A stretch of DNA of 64,000 bases from Nocardia ninae NBRC 108245 (GTDB taxonomy: Bacteria; Actinomycetota; Actinomycetes; Mycobacteriales; Mycobacteriaceae), in NCBI RefSeq assembly GCF_007990755.1, contig NZ_BJXA01000033.1, forward strand, positions 1-64,000, read 5' to 3'. The translations under genes and the position numbers were made by a program. Below are positions 1-8,489 of the stretch, one piece after another; within the stretch, counting starts at the first letter, position 1; the number at the start of each line of letters is the position of its first letter. The notes under the pieces were generated by a model that saw only the letters and a program-made list of their open reading frames with translations, ran no database searches and had not been told where the DNA came from.

Positions 1-3000
1 GCGCTTCGCGGCGGGCAGAGCATGGTTCCAGTCGACGGGAATTCCGGCCAGATGCATTCCCGCGAGAGAGGCCACCATGCACCGCGGCCCGTCCACGTCC
101 CGACGGAGGGAATGGAACACCGAGGGCGTGATTGTGGCGCCGTCACCGATGGACTCGAGGTCTGTGGTGAGCAGGGGGTGCGGGCTGATCTCAAGGAAGT
201 AGCGGTAGCCGTCGGCGATCATCCGTTCGACGGTGATGCCGAACTGTACGGTCTCGCGGATGTTTCTGAACCAGTACCCGGCGGTTGCGGTGGTGCCTCG
301 GATCGGGTCTCCGGTCACCGTCGAATACCACGTGATTGTCGAGTCCACGTCTTGTGGCTGGATATGGGCGAGGTCGTGGTTGAGCACGTCCTCGATGGGG
401 TCCATGTAGTGCGAGTGGGATGCGTATCGCACAGGCAGGAGCCGTGTGAAGGCTCCGCCGTGCTCGAACTGGGCGGCGAGGGTCTCGAGCGCTTCGGCCG
501 CGCCGGACAGCACGACAGCCCGTGCACTGTTGACCGCGGCGATGGATACGTCATCGTTGTCGAGGTTGTTGACGGCTGTGACGACGTCCTCGATCGGTGC
601 CGCGATCAGCAGCATCCGGCCGTTACTCGGAGTGAGAGACAAGACCGATGAGCGGCGAGCGACGATGCCTGCAGCGTCGGAGAGTTGGAGGACACCGGAG
701 ATGTAGGCAGCCGCGATTTCGCCCTGGGAATGCCCGACGACCGCATCGGGATGGATCCCCTGCCGCTGCCATACAGCGGCCAGCGACACCATGACGCTGA
801 ACAACAGGGGCTGTACGACCTCGTCGCGGGCGAGATCGTCTGCGTCGTCCATCCTGATCAAGCGATTGGTAACCGACCAGCCCAGATGTTCGTAGAAGGC
901 CAGATCGCAGCGGTCGAACTCGCGGCGGAAGGTCTCCGACATCTGATAAATGTCGCGGGCCATCCCGAGCCATTGGCTGCCTTGTCCGGGAAAGACGAAC
1001 GCGACTTTGCCCGTGTGGGTTTTCACCTCAGAGGCAATGCTGACGTGGTCTGCAGCGGTCGACGACGCCAGTGAATCCAAGCCTGCGAGCAGTTCGTCGC
1101 GGTCTTGCGCGACGATCACGGCACGATCCTCGAAGTGCGTACGGTACACGGCGAGGGTGGTCGCGATATCGGCCAGCGCCAGATCAGGATCGGCGGCTAC
1201 GAAGTCGCGGAGCTTCGCCGACATAGATCGCAGGGAGTGCTGGCTTCTCGCCGACAGCAGGAACGGAAGATGTTGTGAGACACGCTGATTCGTCATCGCC
1301 ATTGGAATCGCGGCGGCCGGCGGTTCCTGTAGCACCACATGTGCGTTGGTGCCTGAGATGCCGAACGACGAGACCCCTGCGGTCCGCACACGATCCGGGC
1401 GCCGATCCCATGGCTCGGCGGTGGCTACCAGCTCGAGTCCGGTCTGATTCCAGTCGGCTGAAGGCTCACCAGCGTAAAGCGAAATGGGCAAAACGTTGTG
1501 TTGCAGAGCGAGGATCGTCTTGATCAGCCCAGCGATTCCCGCCGAGGCTTGGGTGTGTCCGATGTTCGACTTGATCGCTCCGATACGCAGCGGGTTGCCG
1601 CGGCTGGCATCGGAGAAGACGCGCGCGAGCGACCGCGCTTCGATGCGGTCGCCCACAGCGGTGGCCGTGCCGTGAGCCTCTATATAATCCACGTCCTGGG
1701 CCGCGAGCCCAGCGTCGTGCAGCGCCGCGGAGATGACCTCGTCCTGCGCTAATCCGTTGGGCGCGCTCAGTCCTTGGCTTCGTCCGTCCTGATTTACCGC
1801 AGACCCGCGAATCACCGCGAGCACGGGATCGCCGTCCCGGACCGCGTCATCGAGCCGCTTGAGTATGACCATCCCGCCACCCTCGGACCACACGGCCCCG
1901 TCGGCGTCGGCGGCGAAAGGAGCACAGCGCCCGGTCGGTGAGAGCACACCGAGTTGGCTGAACTCGACGTGCGCGCTCGGCGTCAGCAGCAGAGTCGCGC
2001 TTCCCACCAATGCGGCATCGCACTCACCCCGCCGAAGCGATTGGGCGGCCAGGTGCAGCGAAACCAGCGCAGAGGAGCAGGCCGTGTCGACGGTGATCGC
2101 CGGACCACGCAGCCCGAAGGTGTAGGAGATACGGCCGGAAGCGACGCTCGTGGCGGTGCCCGTGGCGACGTACCCGTCGAGTTGACGCAGGTCGATACCT
2201 GCCAGGTACTGGCCGCCGTACATTCCGATGAAGACGCCGGTCTTGGTGCCTTCCAGGTGCTTTGGGACGATGCCCGCTCGCTCCATCGCCTCCCAACTCA
2301 GTTGCATCAGCAACCGCTGGTGAGGATCCATGGCTTCGGCTTCGCGTGGGCTGATCCCGAAGAAGGAAGCGTCGAAGCTTTTGACGTCTGGGAGGAAGCC
2401 GCCCTGGAAGCCTGCATCGGACATGCCGTCGACGTCCCACCGGTCTGCCGGCACATCCGAGATGACATCTCGACCGTCATGCAGGATCTGCCAGAGCTTT
2501 TCGGGGGTGTTCGCGCCGCCCGGGAACCGGCATGCCATGGACAGCACGGCAATCGGCTGGTCGTCGGTCGGTCCGGTGGTGGGCGCGACAGCTTCGCGAC
2601 TCTCGCCCTCGAGGGCATCGGCCAAGGACCGGACCGTGGGGTGCTCGAAGATCAGACTCGGGTCCAGGGGGCGACCAAGCTGGTCGGATACCACCCCGAT
2701 CAGCTCGACGAGTTGCCGCGAGCCGAGTCCGAGCTCAACCAACGGCCGATCAGCCATGACGTCCTCTGCCGCGATGCCACATGCTTCTGCGACAACTCGC
2801 TGTAGCAGACTCTGCATGTCGGAGGCGTCAGCGCCGGGCGCGGCAACGATGGTCTGCTCCTGGACCTGACGATCAACGTCCACGGACTTTGCGGTGGGTA
2901 CCGGATTGCCGTCGACAGCAACGACATTGGGCAGTGCTCCATCGAGATACGCGCCGCGGCAGGCTTGGCGTTGAATCTTGCCGCTGCTGGTCTTGAATAT

Positions 3001-4611
3001 CGACCGTGCCGAGATGAGCACGACCGCCCGCAGTCGCACTCCGTGTTCGGCGGATATCTTGCGCCGAACGGCGGCCGCGGTGGACTCGAGAGTTTCGTCG
3101 TCCTCGGCTCGGACCTCGGCGAGGACGACGATGCCCTCGGTCTCGTCGTCGTCGACGGCGAAGGCGGCGACCCCGCCGGGGCGGACGTTATCGTGCGCCG
3201 ATTCGGCTGTGAGCTCCAGGTCCTGCGGATGCAGGTTCCGCCCGTCGACGATCAGCACGTCTTTGAGTCTGCCGGTGACGAACAGCTGTCCGTCCGCAGC
3301 GAATCCGAGGTCGCCGGTGCGCAGATATCCGCTACGACCATCGGCCAACGTCGCCTGGAAAACATCCTGGTTGGCGGCGACACCGTTGAGGTACCCCGGC
3401 GAGACCGAACCGCTGGCAACCCAGATCTCACCTTCGGCCCCAACTGGGCACTCGCGACTTGTCTCTGGATCGACGATGACCACGGTTGTGCCGGACACCG
3501 GTACACCGACCCCGACGACCTCCTTGCCTGCGCCGCCACCGTCCGGGGGTGCAAGCGCCAGCAGTGTCGGCTCCTGCCCCAGGGGGACGGCGCAGACGAT
3601 CAGCGTCGCCTCGGCGAGGCCATACACCGGCTGAAAGGCAGTGCGGTGGAATCGGGCCGGCGCGAAGGTATCAGCGAACCGGCGCACGGTCGACGCCCGA
3701 ACCGGCTCGGCGCCGCAGAAGGCGAGGCGCCAGTGGGAAAGGTCGAGCGACTCGACCACATCCTGCGTTACCCGCCGGGCGGTGATCTCGTAGGCGAAGT
3801 TGGGGCCGCCGCTGTTGGTTGCCTTGAAGTGCGAGATCGCTTTGACCCAGCGCTCGGGGCGCTGGATGAAATGCAACGGGGAGAACAAGATTGCGGTGCC
3901 GCCCGAGTACAGGGTACCCAGCACTGGGCCGATCAGGCCCATGTCGTGATACATGGGCAGCCAGCTGACCGCCACCGTGTCGCTGCCATTAGCGGTGTGG
4001 CCCATCGCCAACGAGATGGCCGACTGATTGTGCAGCAGATTCCCGTGGGTGACAACCACACCCTTGGGCGCCGACGTCGATCCCGAGGTGTACTGCAGGA
4101 ACGCGATCGACTCGGCCGACAGCTGGGGAATACGGTGCTGCGAGGAATACGAGTTCGGGATCGTGTCGGTGGCCACTGTCCTCGCCCGCAACTCGATATC
4201 GCCGAGCGCTCCGCCCGCGGATTGCAAGATATCCTCGACCGCGTTGGTGGTGAGGACGACTGACACGTCCGCGTCCTCGATGACCTGTGCTAACCGTCGC
4301 ATCGCGCGATCGAAATCGGTCGCGTGCGGCAACGGTACCGGCACGGCGACCACCCCTGCGGAGACGCAGCCCAGGAAGCCTTCGATGAAGTCCAGGCCGG
4401 GCGGATACACCAGCAGGGCTCGCTCACCTTCGAGACCGTGTTCCTGCAACCAGCCCGCGATAGCGCGAGTCCGCAGGCCCAGCTCACGGTAGGTCAGGAC
4501 ATCGACCGGGCCGTCCACGTCGCCAGTCTGGAGGAACCGGTAGGCGACGTTGTCGGCCAGCTCTTCAAACCGCTGGAGCAGTACATCGAGATAGGTATTT
4601 TCGGTCGCCAT
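1..4611 (-). CDS. FAAL-ACP-KS-AT polyketide synthase (partial, runs off window start)
   Basis: Activates a fatty acid as acyl-AMP, loads it on a carrier protein and extends it. In one open frame of 1537 codons I see: fatty acyl-AMP ligase (about residues 1-570, with the adenylation motif YTSGSTSAPKGV), ACP (Ser631 in GLGS), ketosynthase (from about 684; Cys845 in DTACSS, His980 in EAHGTAT, His1019 in NIGHT) and acyltransferase (Ser1295 in GHSQGE, YASH at 1396). GHSQG with YASH predicts methylmalonyl-CoA. The frame is still open at base 1, so reductive domains or another ACP may lie outside. ATG at 4611 has AGGAAGG just upstream and follows the monooxygenase stop by 3 bases, so it is the last visible gene of the operon. 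All catalytic residues look intact, unlike the second PKS at 8486-11356. Confidence 0.93.
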   Translation of the reverse strand, partial: MATENTYLDVLLQRFEELADNVAYRFLQTGDVDGPVDVLTYRELGLRTRAIAGWLQEHGLEGERALLVYPPGLDFIEGFLGCVSAGVVAVPVPLPHATDFDRAMRRLAQVIEDADVSVVLTTNAVEDILQSAGGALGDIELRARTVATDTIPNSYSSQHRIPQLSAESIAFLQYTSGSTSAPKGVVVTHGNLLHNQSAISLAMGHTANGSDTVAVSWLPMYHDMGLIGPVLGTLYSGGTAILFSPLHFIQRPERWVKAISHFKATNSGGPNFAYEITARRVTQDVVESLDLSHWRLAFCGAEPVRASTVRRFADTFAPARFHRTAFQPVYGLAEATLIVCAVPLGQEPTLLALAPPDGGGAGKEVVGVGVPVSGTTVVIVDPETSRECPVGAEGEIWVASGSVSPGYLNGVAANQDVFQATLADGRSGYLRTGDLGFAADGQLFVTGRLKDVLIVDGRNLHPQDLELTAESAHDNVRPGGVAAFAVDDDETEGIVVLAEVRAEDDETLESTAAAVRRKISAEHGVRLRAVVLISARSIFKTSSGKIQRQACRGAYLDGALPNVVAVDGNPVPTAKSVDVDRQVQEQTIVAAPGADASDMQSLLQRVVAEACGIAAEDVMADRPLVELGLGSRQLVELIGVVSDQLGRPLDPSLIFEHPTVRSLADALEGESREAVAPTTGPTDDQPIAVLSMACRFPGGANTPEKLWQILHDGRDVISDVPADRWDVDGMSDAGFQGGFLPDVKSFDASFFGISPREAEAMDPHQRLLMQLSWEAMERAGIVPKHLEGTKTGVFIGMYGGQYLAGIDLRQLDGYVATGTATSVASGRISYTFGLRGPAITVDTACSSALVSLHLAAQSLRRGECDAALVGSATLLLTPSAHVEFSQLGVLSPTGRCAPFAADADGAVWSEGGGMVILKRLDDAVRDGDPVLAVIRGSAVNQDGRSQGLSAPNGLAQDEVISAALHDAGLAAQDVDYIEAHGTATAVGDRIEARSLARVFSDASRGNPLRIGAIKSNIGHTQASAGIAGLIKTILALQHNVLPISLYAGEPSADWNQTGLELVATAEPWDRRPDRVRTAGVSSFGISGTNAHVVLQEPPAAAIPMAMTNQRVSQHLPFLLSARSQHSLRSMSAKLRDFVAADPDLALADIATTLAVYRTHFEDRAVIVAQDRDELLAGLDSLASSTAADHVSIASEVKTHTGKVAFVFPGQGSQWLGMARDIYQMSETFRREFDRCDLAFYEHLGWSVTNRLIRMDDADDLARDEVVQPLLFSVMVSLAAVWQRQGIHPDAVVGHSQGEIAAAYISGVLQLSDAAGIVARRSSVLSLTPSNGRMLLIAAPIEDVVTAVNNLDNDDVSIAAVNSARAVVLSGAAEALETLAAQFEHGGAFTRLLPVRYASHSHYMDPIEDVLNHDLAHIQPQDVDSTITWYSTVTGDPIRGTTATAGYWFRNIRETVQFGITVERMIADGYRYFLEISPHPLLTTDLESIGDGATITPSVFHSLRRDVDGPRCMVASLAGMHLAGIPVDWNHALPAAKR

Positions 4612-4614
4612 TCT

Positions 4615-6143
4615 CTACCTTCCTAGCAACTCAGCTGCGGAACTCCCCTGGAGTGATTCCGAAGCCACCGCGAAATGCTGTTCCACCGGTCGACGCATCT
4701 GCCGCCAGTAGGAAACGCTCCAGCCTGGCCAGACCTGCCGGTTCTCTCCTGATTCGTCTAGGAACCAACTGGTACATCCGCCACGATTCCAGACCGATCC
4801 CGCCAGCCGCGATCGGACGAATTTGTTGAAGCCCTTTTGCACGTCGGCTTTGATTTCGATCGCTCGCCATCGATTGCGATTCATCATTTCGACACACTTC
4901 ACGATGTAGCGCGCCTGGACTTCGATCGCGAACAGGATGGATTGGTGTCCGCTGCCCGAGTTCGGTCCCATCATGAGGAAGAAGTTCGGGAAGCCGGCCA
5001 CCGTGGTGCCGAGGTGCGCTTCCATACCGTCCTGCCAGACCTCGGAAAGGAGCGCCCCGTCGCGCCCCTTGACGTAGTCCAGCGCGATCCGCTTGTCAGT
5101 GCGGAAGCCCGTGCAGTACACCACCGCGTCGAGATCGTGGACCGTGCCGTCGGCGGTCCGTATCCCCGTTTCAACGAACTCGGCGATGGAATCGCCGACC
5201 AGCTCGACGTTCGGCCGCTGCAGGGCCGGATACCAGTCACTGGTGATCAGGAATCGCTTGCATCCGGCGCGGTAGTCCGGCGTCAACGACCGGCGCAGGC
5301 CCGGGTCGGCTACCTGGCGGGCCAAAAACCTCTTCGAAACCACCTCGAAGATCTTCATCAAGGAGGGGTGGAAGAACGCCACCACCACGATTTCGTGGAT
5401 CCAGTAGTTCAGGTACCGCTGGAATTTCTGTGATAACGGCAGCCTTCGGAACATCGCGCGCTCCACCGAGCGGATCGGTCGATTCGCCCGAGGCAGAACC
5501 CATTGAGGGGTGCGCTGGAATACGTCGACCCTCGCGGCGTACTTCGAGAGTTCCGGCAGTATCTGAATGGCGCTGGCACCGGTGCCGACAATGGCCACGC
5601 GTTTGCCGCTGAGGTCTATCGAATGATCCCATTCTGCCGAGTGGAATACCGGCCCGGTGAAACGCGACCGACCTTCGATGTCAGGAACCTTGGGAATGTG
5701 GAGCACGCCGGTCGCATCGACGAGGACGTTGGCCGAGTAAACCGTGTTGTCCGATGTGGTCACCGACCACATCGCCTCGGTATCATTGTATTCGTAGGAT
5801 CGAACGTCTGTGTTGCAGATAATTCGAGACCGGAGGTCGTTCTCATCGCAGAGACGCTCGGCGTACTCCAGGATCTCCGACTGCGGAGCATACATCTGCG
5901 TCCACCCGCTATTGAGGGCAAACGAGAAGAGTAGGTGTAGGACTTCACGTCGCAGGCACTGCCGGGATACGTATTGTAACGCCATACCCCGCCCACTCCT
6001 GAAGCCTTCTCGAGGATGTGGAAATCGGTGATCCCAGCTTTGAGAAGTTTGATGCCGACGCAGATGCCAGAAAGCCCGGCTCCAATGATCAGCACTCGTG
6101 TAACATTCGAGTTTCCGGTGTCAGTGCCAATATTCATGTCCAT
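4615..6143 (-). pseudogene. Baeyer-Villiger-type flavin monooxygenase, interrupted by a frameshift
   Basis: NAD(P)H/FAD monooxygenase of the FMO/BVMO class. The N-terminal piece (6143 to about 5931) has the FAD fold GAGLSG and the segment [13 protein letters not shown]. The rest (about 5928 to 4615) continues in another frame with the BVMO fingerprint FTGPVFHSAEWD and the second Rossmann motif GTGASAIQ. Family members read Y-S-F-S-F at the junction; here one base is missing near 5928-5930. Restored length would be about 509 residues, normal for the family. Either the gene is newly broken or this is an assembly error; everything else looks intact, which favours error or a very recent loss. It starts 11 bases after the kinase stop without a clear ribosome site, suggesting translational coupling. 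Substrate unknown; N- or C-oxidation of the pathway intermediate is possible. Confidence 0.85.
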
Positions 6144-6154
6144 TACACAATTCG

Positions 6155-7093
6155 CTAGTCAGACCAAATCTGAGTGGTTGGTGAAGCGAGAACATCGATG
6201 GCGGACGGCAATACATCGATATCGAAGGCGGGCGATTCCACGGTCCCTAGCTCCCCATCGTGATCGATTTTCAGCGACTGCCCGTCCAGCCGTTCGATCC
6301 GCACCGATTTCCCACTGCGATAATGACTTCCGGGCACGGCGCCCAGTGTGCCGTTCACACACGCCATCGCAAATTCTTCCCGATCCATCCGTGCGTTCAC
6401 GACGCATACGTCGAGTAGCCCGTCATCGAGGATCGATCTGGGCAGAAGGTTGAGAAAGCCTCCTCGGTACCTGCTGCCGCCGATCAGGACTGCCAATATC
6501 TCCGTCTCGACGAGCAGCTCCCCGTCGACAGTCACCCTGCCCGCGTACCCCTGGTAGGACTGAAGTGCCATCAATGCCGCTTCGGCTAGCTTCTCCCTGC
6601 CGTCCGATTGCAGGGAATGCGAAATCGTGAGGGCTTCGGGCAACAGGCCAGCTGAGATACCGAGCAGTGCCGGCTTGTCAAGCTTCGCTATCCACGCCAG
6701 ATCGATGGGCTTGCAGACGGCATCGCCACTGGTGAAGACCGCCTCGATGACCTCGAGCCACGGCTTGTCTTCCCACAGGCATCGATAGTTCGAGTTGCCG
6801 GTTCCTCCGGGAGCGATGAGCAGTTTGGGACGGTACCCAATTGGCCGTCCGACTGCCGAGTACATTCCCCGAGCGACTTCGCCGGCGGTTCCGTCGCCTC
6901 CGATCGCGACGACGACATCGATATCACCGCCGCCTGTCAGCTCGTGCGCGATGGTCTCCGCGTCACCAGGACTTCGGGTGATGAACTCGTGGAGCCCTAT
7001 GTTGTCGTGGTCGCGCAGAGCGCTGACCACCTCGAGCGGGTTCCCGCCCGCCAGAGTATTGGTTATTGCCGCCACCGCAAGACGCTTTTTCAT
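6155..7093 (-). CDS. Diacylglycerol kinase-like lipid kinase (YegS/BmrU/LCB5 family)
   Basis: 312 residues. Shows the family nucleotide motif GGDGT (in [11 protein letters not shown]) and the second glycine-rich motif [11 protein letters not shown], with the normal DAGK_cat plus C-terminal beta-sandwich length. Such enzymes phosphorylate a hydroxyl group with ATP. In valanimycin biosynthesis a kinase of this family (VlmJ) phosphorylates the hydroxyl of the azoxy hydrate before elimination to the alkene. A matching role here is inferred from the neighbours (DUF2156 transferase, N-oxygenase-like protein), not proven. A housekeeping lipid kinase captured by the cluster is the alternative. ATG at 7093 is preceded by GGAGG; the gene lies directly downstream of the second tRNA-like gene on the same strand. 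Confidence 0.85.
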   Translation of the reverse strand: MKKRLAVAAITNTLAGGNPLEVVSALRDHDNIGLHEFITRSPGDAETIAHELTGGGDIDVVVAIGGDGTAGEVARGMYSAVGRPIGYRPKLLIAPGGTGNSNYRCLWEDKPWLEVIEAVFTSGDAVCKPIDLAWIAKLDKPALLGISAGLLPEALTISHSLQSDGREKLAEAALMALQSYQGYAGRVTVDGELLVETEILAVLIGGSRYRGGFLNLLPRSILDDGLLDVCVVNARMDREEFAMACVNGTLGAVPGSHYRSGKSVRIERLDGQSLKIDHDGELGTVESPAFDIDVLPSAIDVLASPTTQIWSD

Positions 7094-7146
7094 GGACGCC
7101 TCCGGACATGCCCGCAGGGGAGCATTCGGACTGACGGAATCGAACG

Positions 7147-7230
7147 CGGAGGGGGCAGGATTCGAACCTGCGTGGGCGTTAACCCAGCTGAGAGACTCAA
7201 CTCCCGGTAGGCCACTTCGGGTACCCCTCC
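7147..7230 (-). tRNA. Serine-type tRNA-like gene with defective anticodon loop (distal copy)
   Basis: 84-nt class II cloverleaf read on the minus strand. It has a 7-bp acceptor stem GGAGGGG/CCCCTCC, discriminator G73, D stem CCCG/CGGG with GTGGCCTA in the loop, a long variable arm TGGG-TTAACG-CCCA and a T arm GCAGG-TTCGAAT-CCTGC. No CCA is encoded. Long variable arm plus G73 is the serine pattern. The anticodon arm is abnormal: GUUGA pairs with UCAGC around only five bases, GUCUC (7192-7196), and the G and C of that loop can pair to leave a UCU triloop. There is no U33 and no 7-base loop in the best fold, so normal decoding is unlikely. It lies between the DUF2156 gene and the kinase gene in the same direction, so it is probably cut from the operon transcript by RNase P and RNase Z. 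Confidence 0.8.
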
Positions 7231-7351
7231 CTGAATTAGTAAGTTCTAGCGTGATGATGCCTTACAGAAGTCCGGGAATAGCCCCGAACACATGCCATCC
7301 ACGACAGTCGTGAATAATCGGACCGCAGCACTGAGAATCCGAAATCAAGAG

Positions 7352-7435
7352 CGGAGGGGGCAGGATTCGAACCTGCGTGGGCGTTACCCCAGCTGAGAGA
7401 CTCAACTCCCGATAGGCCACTTCGGGTACCCCTCC
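7352..7435 (-). tRNA. Serine-type tRNA-like gene with defective anticodon loop (proximal copy)
   Basis: Paralogue of the copy at 7147-7230, 121 bp away and in the same direction. It differs at only two bases: a D-loop-edge C to U change, which turns the G13-C22 pair into G-U, and the first base of the variable-arm loop (GTAACG instead of TTAACG). All stems, the G73 discriminator, the T arm and the odd anticodon arm (loop GUCUC at 7397-7401) are identical. Its 5' end lies 13 bases after the DUF2156 stop codon. Both copies are preceded by nearly the same leader (AATTCAG and GAATCAG), but the spacers downstream have diverged. Conservation of the whole fold, including the shrunken loop, argues that both are functional RNAs and not decaying tRNA genes. 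Confidence 0.8.
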
Positions 7436-7448
7436 CTGATTCACATAC

Positions 7449-8489
7449 TCATATCATATTGATGGCACGCAGAAGACCTGAGATCTTTCCGGGCGTAAGC
7501 CATCCACGATAAGCGAGAAAATCGGGGATCAAGATCACTGGGTCCCACTTCAACTTGTACTGAAGCTGCGTTTCCGCAGGATAAACCAGGCTTCCATGAT
7601 CATATAACTTGTCGAGGAGAAATGCCAGCCAAGGATTCTTTGTGGGGAATTGATTTTCCGCCGACATGCCGGTGAACGGAGTCAGGCCGAAATGAAGGTA
7701 TCCAGCGCCTTCCTCGGTGATCTTCCTGATTACGTGCCAGTTGATCGCCTCCATAGCCCCAGGCGGCGCGACTTCGTTACGTCTACTCAGATCGTGGAGC
7801 CATCCGCTTTGCGTCCCGTAGACGGGCGAGTACGAGATGTATCCGACGGTTTCCTTTCCCATCGTGCCGACGAAGAGTCTGCGCAGATTCTGGACCGGCC
7901 CGCCGACTTCGCCCACCATGAAGGCCATCTCACGCGCGAACCGTCCTTTCGTCCGGAGCCACCGTCGATCGATGTCAGAGATGTCGGCCCTGACATTGTC
8001 ATGGGTGACCTCGCGAACCTGGAGACCTGCTCGCTCGGCGCGCGAGATCTTGTTCCGAAGCTTGACGAACTTCTTTCCGCGTAACGAGTAGCCGTTCAGG
8101 TCGACGGCGTAGGACGAGCCGAATTGGTTCACGTGAAAGCCGTTGCCGGCATAGACGGCCGCGTCGTCCGCCAGGAGCTGCATCGCCGCGACATCCTTCT
8201 TCTGGCGCTGCGCATATTGGACGAACTCCCGCAGTAAATCCGGCTTCGACTCCGCCGCCGTGAACGGTCCTCCGAGCTGGATGAAGTACCGCCCAATCTC
8301 TCGATAAAAGATCGCCCCATCGATGTTCGTTGCGCGGAACTGCTTGTTCTCCTGGTTGAGGGCCAGGAACCCGCTGGGGTTGTGCGACCAGTTCTGTACG
8401 GCGGCAGTGCCGTAACCGTCGACGCCGGTGGCGAGGTGCGTCACGGCGGGGTCCTCGATCTGGTGGTGTAGCCGGCTTCTGTCCCTCAT
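7449..8489 (-). CDS. DUF2156 (LPG_synthase_C) GNAT-fold aminoacyl-tRNA-dependent transferase, VlmA-like candidate
   Basis: 346 residues. The sequence resembles the C-terminal catalytic half of MprF/LysX-type proteins, a tandem GNAT fold that moves an amino acid from aminoacyl-tRNA to a lipid or small molecule. Supporting stretches are NGFHVNQFGSSYAVDL, RGKKFVKLRNKISRAE and the basic/aromatic HFGLTPF segment. There is no N-terminal membrane flippase, so it should be soluble. In valanimycin biosynthesis VlmA transfers serine from seryl-tRNA to an alkylhydroxylamine; I believe it has this fold, but cannot compare sequences here. ATG at 8489 overlaps the PKS stop (ATGA), so translation is coupled. 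The two tRNA-like genes start 13 bases after its stop, which makes them natural partners. Predicted role: seryl transfer to an N-hydroxylated intermediate. Donor amino acid is inferred. Confidence 0.8.
   Translation of the reverse strand: MRDRSRLHHQIEDPAVTHLATGVDGYGTAAVQNWSHNPSGFLALNQENKQFRATNIDGAIFYREIGRYFIQLGGPFTAAESKPDLLREFVQYAQRQKKDVAAMQLLADDAAVYAGNGFHVNQFGSSYAVDLNGYSLRGKKFVKLRNKISRAERAGLQVREVTHDNVRADISDIDRRWLRTKGRFAREMAFMVGEVGGPVQNLRRLFVGTMGKETVGYISYSPVYGTQSGWLHDLSRRNEVAPPGAMEAINWHVIRKITEEGAGYLHFGLTPFTGMSAENQFPTKNPWLAFLLDKLYDHGSLVYPAETQLQYKLKWDPVILIPDFLAYRGWLTPGKISGLLRAINMI

Noticed and set aside
2965-4263. A 432-codon plus-strand frame opposite the FAAL domain
   Set aside because: Antisense shadow of high-GC codons; the minus strand carries all adenylation motifs.
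7147-7435. Reading the tRNA-like genes as ordinary tRNA-Arg (UCU) or tRNA-Sec
   Set aside because: UCU would need a loop with G at 33 and C at 37, and the long variable arm and G73 are not arginine features. tRNA-Sec has an extended acceptor-T stack and a UCA anticodon; here the stems are 7 and 5 bp.
7262-7444. A 60-codon minus-strand frame across the proximal tRNA-like gene
   Set aside because: It exists only because the structured RNA has no stop in that frame. No ribosome site or family match.
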